Under the pieces are notes generated by a model. That model worked only from the letters and a program-made list of their open reading frames with translations, was not told where the DNA came from and searched no databases. Below, piece by piece: positions 62,974 to 64,000 of a DNA stretch of 64,000 bases (positions within the stretch are counted from its first letter, which is position 1; every line of letters begins with the position of its first letter). The DNA is taken from assembly GCF_029840925.1 (NCBI RefSeq), contig NZ_JAOCDM010000015.1:1-64000 (forward strand), written 5' to 3'. The translations under genes and the position numbers were made by a program. Source of the DNA: Pseudomonas sp. GD03858 (GTDB lineage: Bacteria; Pseudomonadota; Gammaproteobacteria; Pseudomonadales; Pseudomonadaceae).

Positions 62974-63122
62974 GGGCCGCAAAGCGGCCCCAGAATTCCC
63001 CGCCGATTTTTCTGATTTGCACCCAGATGGCTGCCCATTCTGAATTCAGAGAAATATCCTACGCAGTCTGTCGACTGCCATTACCTTCTCAGTGGGAACG
63101 CTTGCCTCTAGGCTCCAAGCCG

Positions 63123-63313
63123 TCGCCGAATAACTTGGCGATCGGGTGTGGTAGCCCGGGTATTCGATTCCCCATGTCAGTCCATGGCGGCTGTGCGTGG
63201 GAGGCTTTCGAGCCTGCCTGGTTTGGGAATCGCCCGGGTCTACCACCTCGCGTACAGTCGCCACCCAATTCGCGTGGTAGCGGGGCCGGTGGTTTTTTAA
63301 GGAGCGAATTCCC
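63123..63313 (+). promoter_or_regulatory. Highly structured leader with mutually exclusive pairings upstream of DUF3077-type gene
   Basis: A long stem forms from GTGGTAG (63148-63154), CCCGGG (63155-63160) and CGATTCCC (63165-63172) with GGGAATCG (63225-63232), CCCGGG (63233-63238) and CTACCAC (63240-63246). Inside it sits a UUCG-capped hairpin, AGGCT-TTCG-AGCCT (63202-63215). The same CTACCAC can pair instead with a second GTGGTAG at 63274-63280. CCACC (63261-63265) can pair with GGTGG (63288-63292), just before TTTTTT (63293-63298) and the AAGGAG ribosome-binding site (63299-63304). The arrangement suggests a cis-acting RNA switch or attenuator. I recall similar sequence upstream of such genes in other pseudomonads but cannot name an RNA family. 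Confidence 0.6.
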
Positions 63314-63625
63314 ATGACTAGAAAGCTTGTTCCCGATCCACCACTCCCAAATACCACAACCCACCCCTTTGGCCGCTGCGATGCCGGCCACCCACCGCTC
63401 TTCACCGTAAATCCCAACATCGAAGCCCACGACGCCCTGGTACACGTCGCGCTCTACCTGCGCTGCGCCTACGACACTGGCATCAAGGCCCTCGATCACC
63501 TGCGCGACGAGGGGCGTGGCATGTATTGGTCGAGCCTGCATTCGCTGGAAATGGCGGAGGGGTTGGTAGAGGCGATGCTCGATGGCCTCGAGTCGGCGCC
63601 TGTAGCCCAAGGCGCTGCTGACTAG
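63314..63625 (+). CDS. Small DUF3077-type protein
   Basis: This 103-aa protein resembles the DUF3077 family of small Pseudomonas proteins, which have no known function. Recognisable parts are HPPLFTVNPNIEAHDALVHVALYLRCAYDTG and the helix EMAEGLVEAMLDGLESAP. No signal peptide or membrane segment is visible. The ATG at 63314 has AAGGAG 9 nt upstream. It is preceded by the structured leader and flanked by REP pairs, so it is probably transcribed alone. Confidence 0.75.
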   Translation: MTRKLVPDPPLPNTTTHPFGRCDAGHPPLFTVNPNIEAHDALVHVALYLRCAYDTGIKALDHLRDEGRGMYWSSLHSLEMAEGLVEAMLDGLESAPVAQGAAD

Positions 63626-63682
63626 TTGGCGCTATCGCGGGCAATGTTTTGAATTTGCGTTCGACTTGGACTCGCTGGGGCC

Positions 63683-63774
63683 GCTGCGCGCCCCTTTCGC
63701 GACACAAGGCCGCTCCTACAGGTGACCGCGATCCTCTGTAGGAGCGGCCTTGTGTCGCGAAAGGGGCGCGCAGC
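63683..63774. repeat. REP inverted pair (REPIN), GGCCTTGTGTCGCG family
   Basis: Arms of 38 bp at 63683-63720 and 63737-63774 are perfect reverse complements, the longest such pair seen in the window. They lie between the DUF3077-type gene and the convergent quinone oxidoreductase gene. Confidence 0.9.
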
Positions 63775-63786
63775 AGCCCCAGAGCC

Positions 63787-64000
63787 TCAAGGCAGAAGCA
63801 CAGTCGAGCCAACGGTCCGTCGCGCAGACAACTCCGCCTGCGCCTTGGCCGCCTCGCTCAACGGATACCGCTGCTGGATATCCACCACAAGCTTGCCACT
63901 GGCGATCATCGCGAACAGGTCATCGGCCATGGCCTGGGTATTCTCGGCATTGTTGGCGTAGCTCCCCAGCGTCGGCCGGGTGACATACAACGACCCCTTC
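63787..64000 (-). CDS. Zinc-type alcohol dehydrogenase / NADPH:quinone oxidoreductase, C-terminal part (runs off window)
   Basis: Only the last 71 residues or so are inside the window; the start lies beyond position 64000. The visible part (KGSLYVTRPTLGSYANN, then SGKLVVDIQQRYPLSEAAKAQAELSARRTVGSTVLLP) is typical of the C-terminus of quinone oxidoreductases of the medium-chain dehydrogenase family. A qor-like gene in this position fits P. putida gene order. The exact family member cannot be fixed from this fragment. Confidence 0.75.
   Translation of the reverse strand, partial: KGSLYVTRPTLGSYANNAENTQAMADDLFAMIASGKLVVDIQQRYPLSEAAKAQAELSARRTVGSTVLLP

Noticed and set aside
56226..63785. Repeated palindromes as a CRISPR array
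   Set aside because: Copies are inverted pairs scattered singly between genes, without regular spacers or cas genes. They are REP elements.

Overview
The window is the replication-origin region of a Pseudomonas chromosome, most like the P. putida / P. entomophila group. The reasons are the gene order rnpA-rpmH-oriC-dnaA-dnaN-recF-gyrB, the atp-parB-parA-rsmG-mnmG-mnmE-yidC block to the left, the glyS-glyQ-tag-trkA-rsmB-fmt-def-dprA-tsaC block to the right, parS sites of the Pseudomonas type, and P. putida-type REP elements. hcnABC together with tandem autotransporter proteases points towards an insect- or plant-associated species such as P. entomophila; this species-level guess is inference. 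No rRNA, tRNA, CRISPR array or insertion sequence was recognised.

Left accessory part (1-13690). This holds hcnABC (hydrogen cyanide synthase), a CNNM/CorC-type membrane protein, two tandem subtilisin-like autotransporter proteases, and a two-gene AbiE-like module: a winged-helix protein plus a nucleotidyltransferase. The module's promoter is built into a symmetric four-half-site operator and it lies beside the expected attTn7 point downstream of glmS.

Core left of oriC (13688-34096, all on the minus strand and so co-directional with the leftward fork). glmS, glmR and glmU make UDP-GlcNAc. atpIBEFHAGDC encodes the F1Fo ATP synthase. parA/parB segregate the chromosome. rsmG, mnmG and mnmE modify rRNA and tRNA. 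yidC and yidD serve membrane insertion. rnpA and rpmH encode the RNase P protein and ribosomal protein L34.

oriC (about 34230-34620) carries five perfect DnaA boxes and an AT-rich stretch, and the dnaA promoter overlaps the last box. To its right, dnaA, dnaN, recF and gyrB run on the plus strand, with three parS sites in and after recF-gyrB.

Right part (40978-64000). A sulfane-sulfur module comes first: the sigma54 activator fisR, persulfide dioxygenase, sulfide:quinone oxidoreductase and a TauE-like exporter. Then come a LysR/GMC-oxidoreductase/MFS module of unknown substrate, an HdtS-type acyltransferase with gmhB, glyS, glyQ, tag, a late acyltransferase of lipid A synthesis, a small TPR protein, trkA, rsmB, fmt, def, dprA and tsaC. 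Last are a DUF3077-type small protein behind a long, highly structured leader, and the 3' end of a quinone oxidoreductase that runs off the window.

The observations most worth following are the leader RNA at 63123-63313, the AbiE-like module with its operator, the DnaA-box-rich mnmE-mnmG spacer that shares a 12-mer with oriC, and the wide scatter of perfect DnaA boxes.
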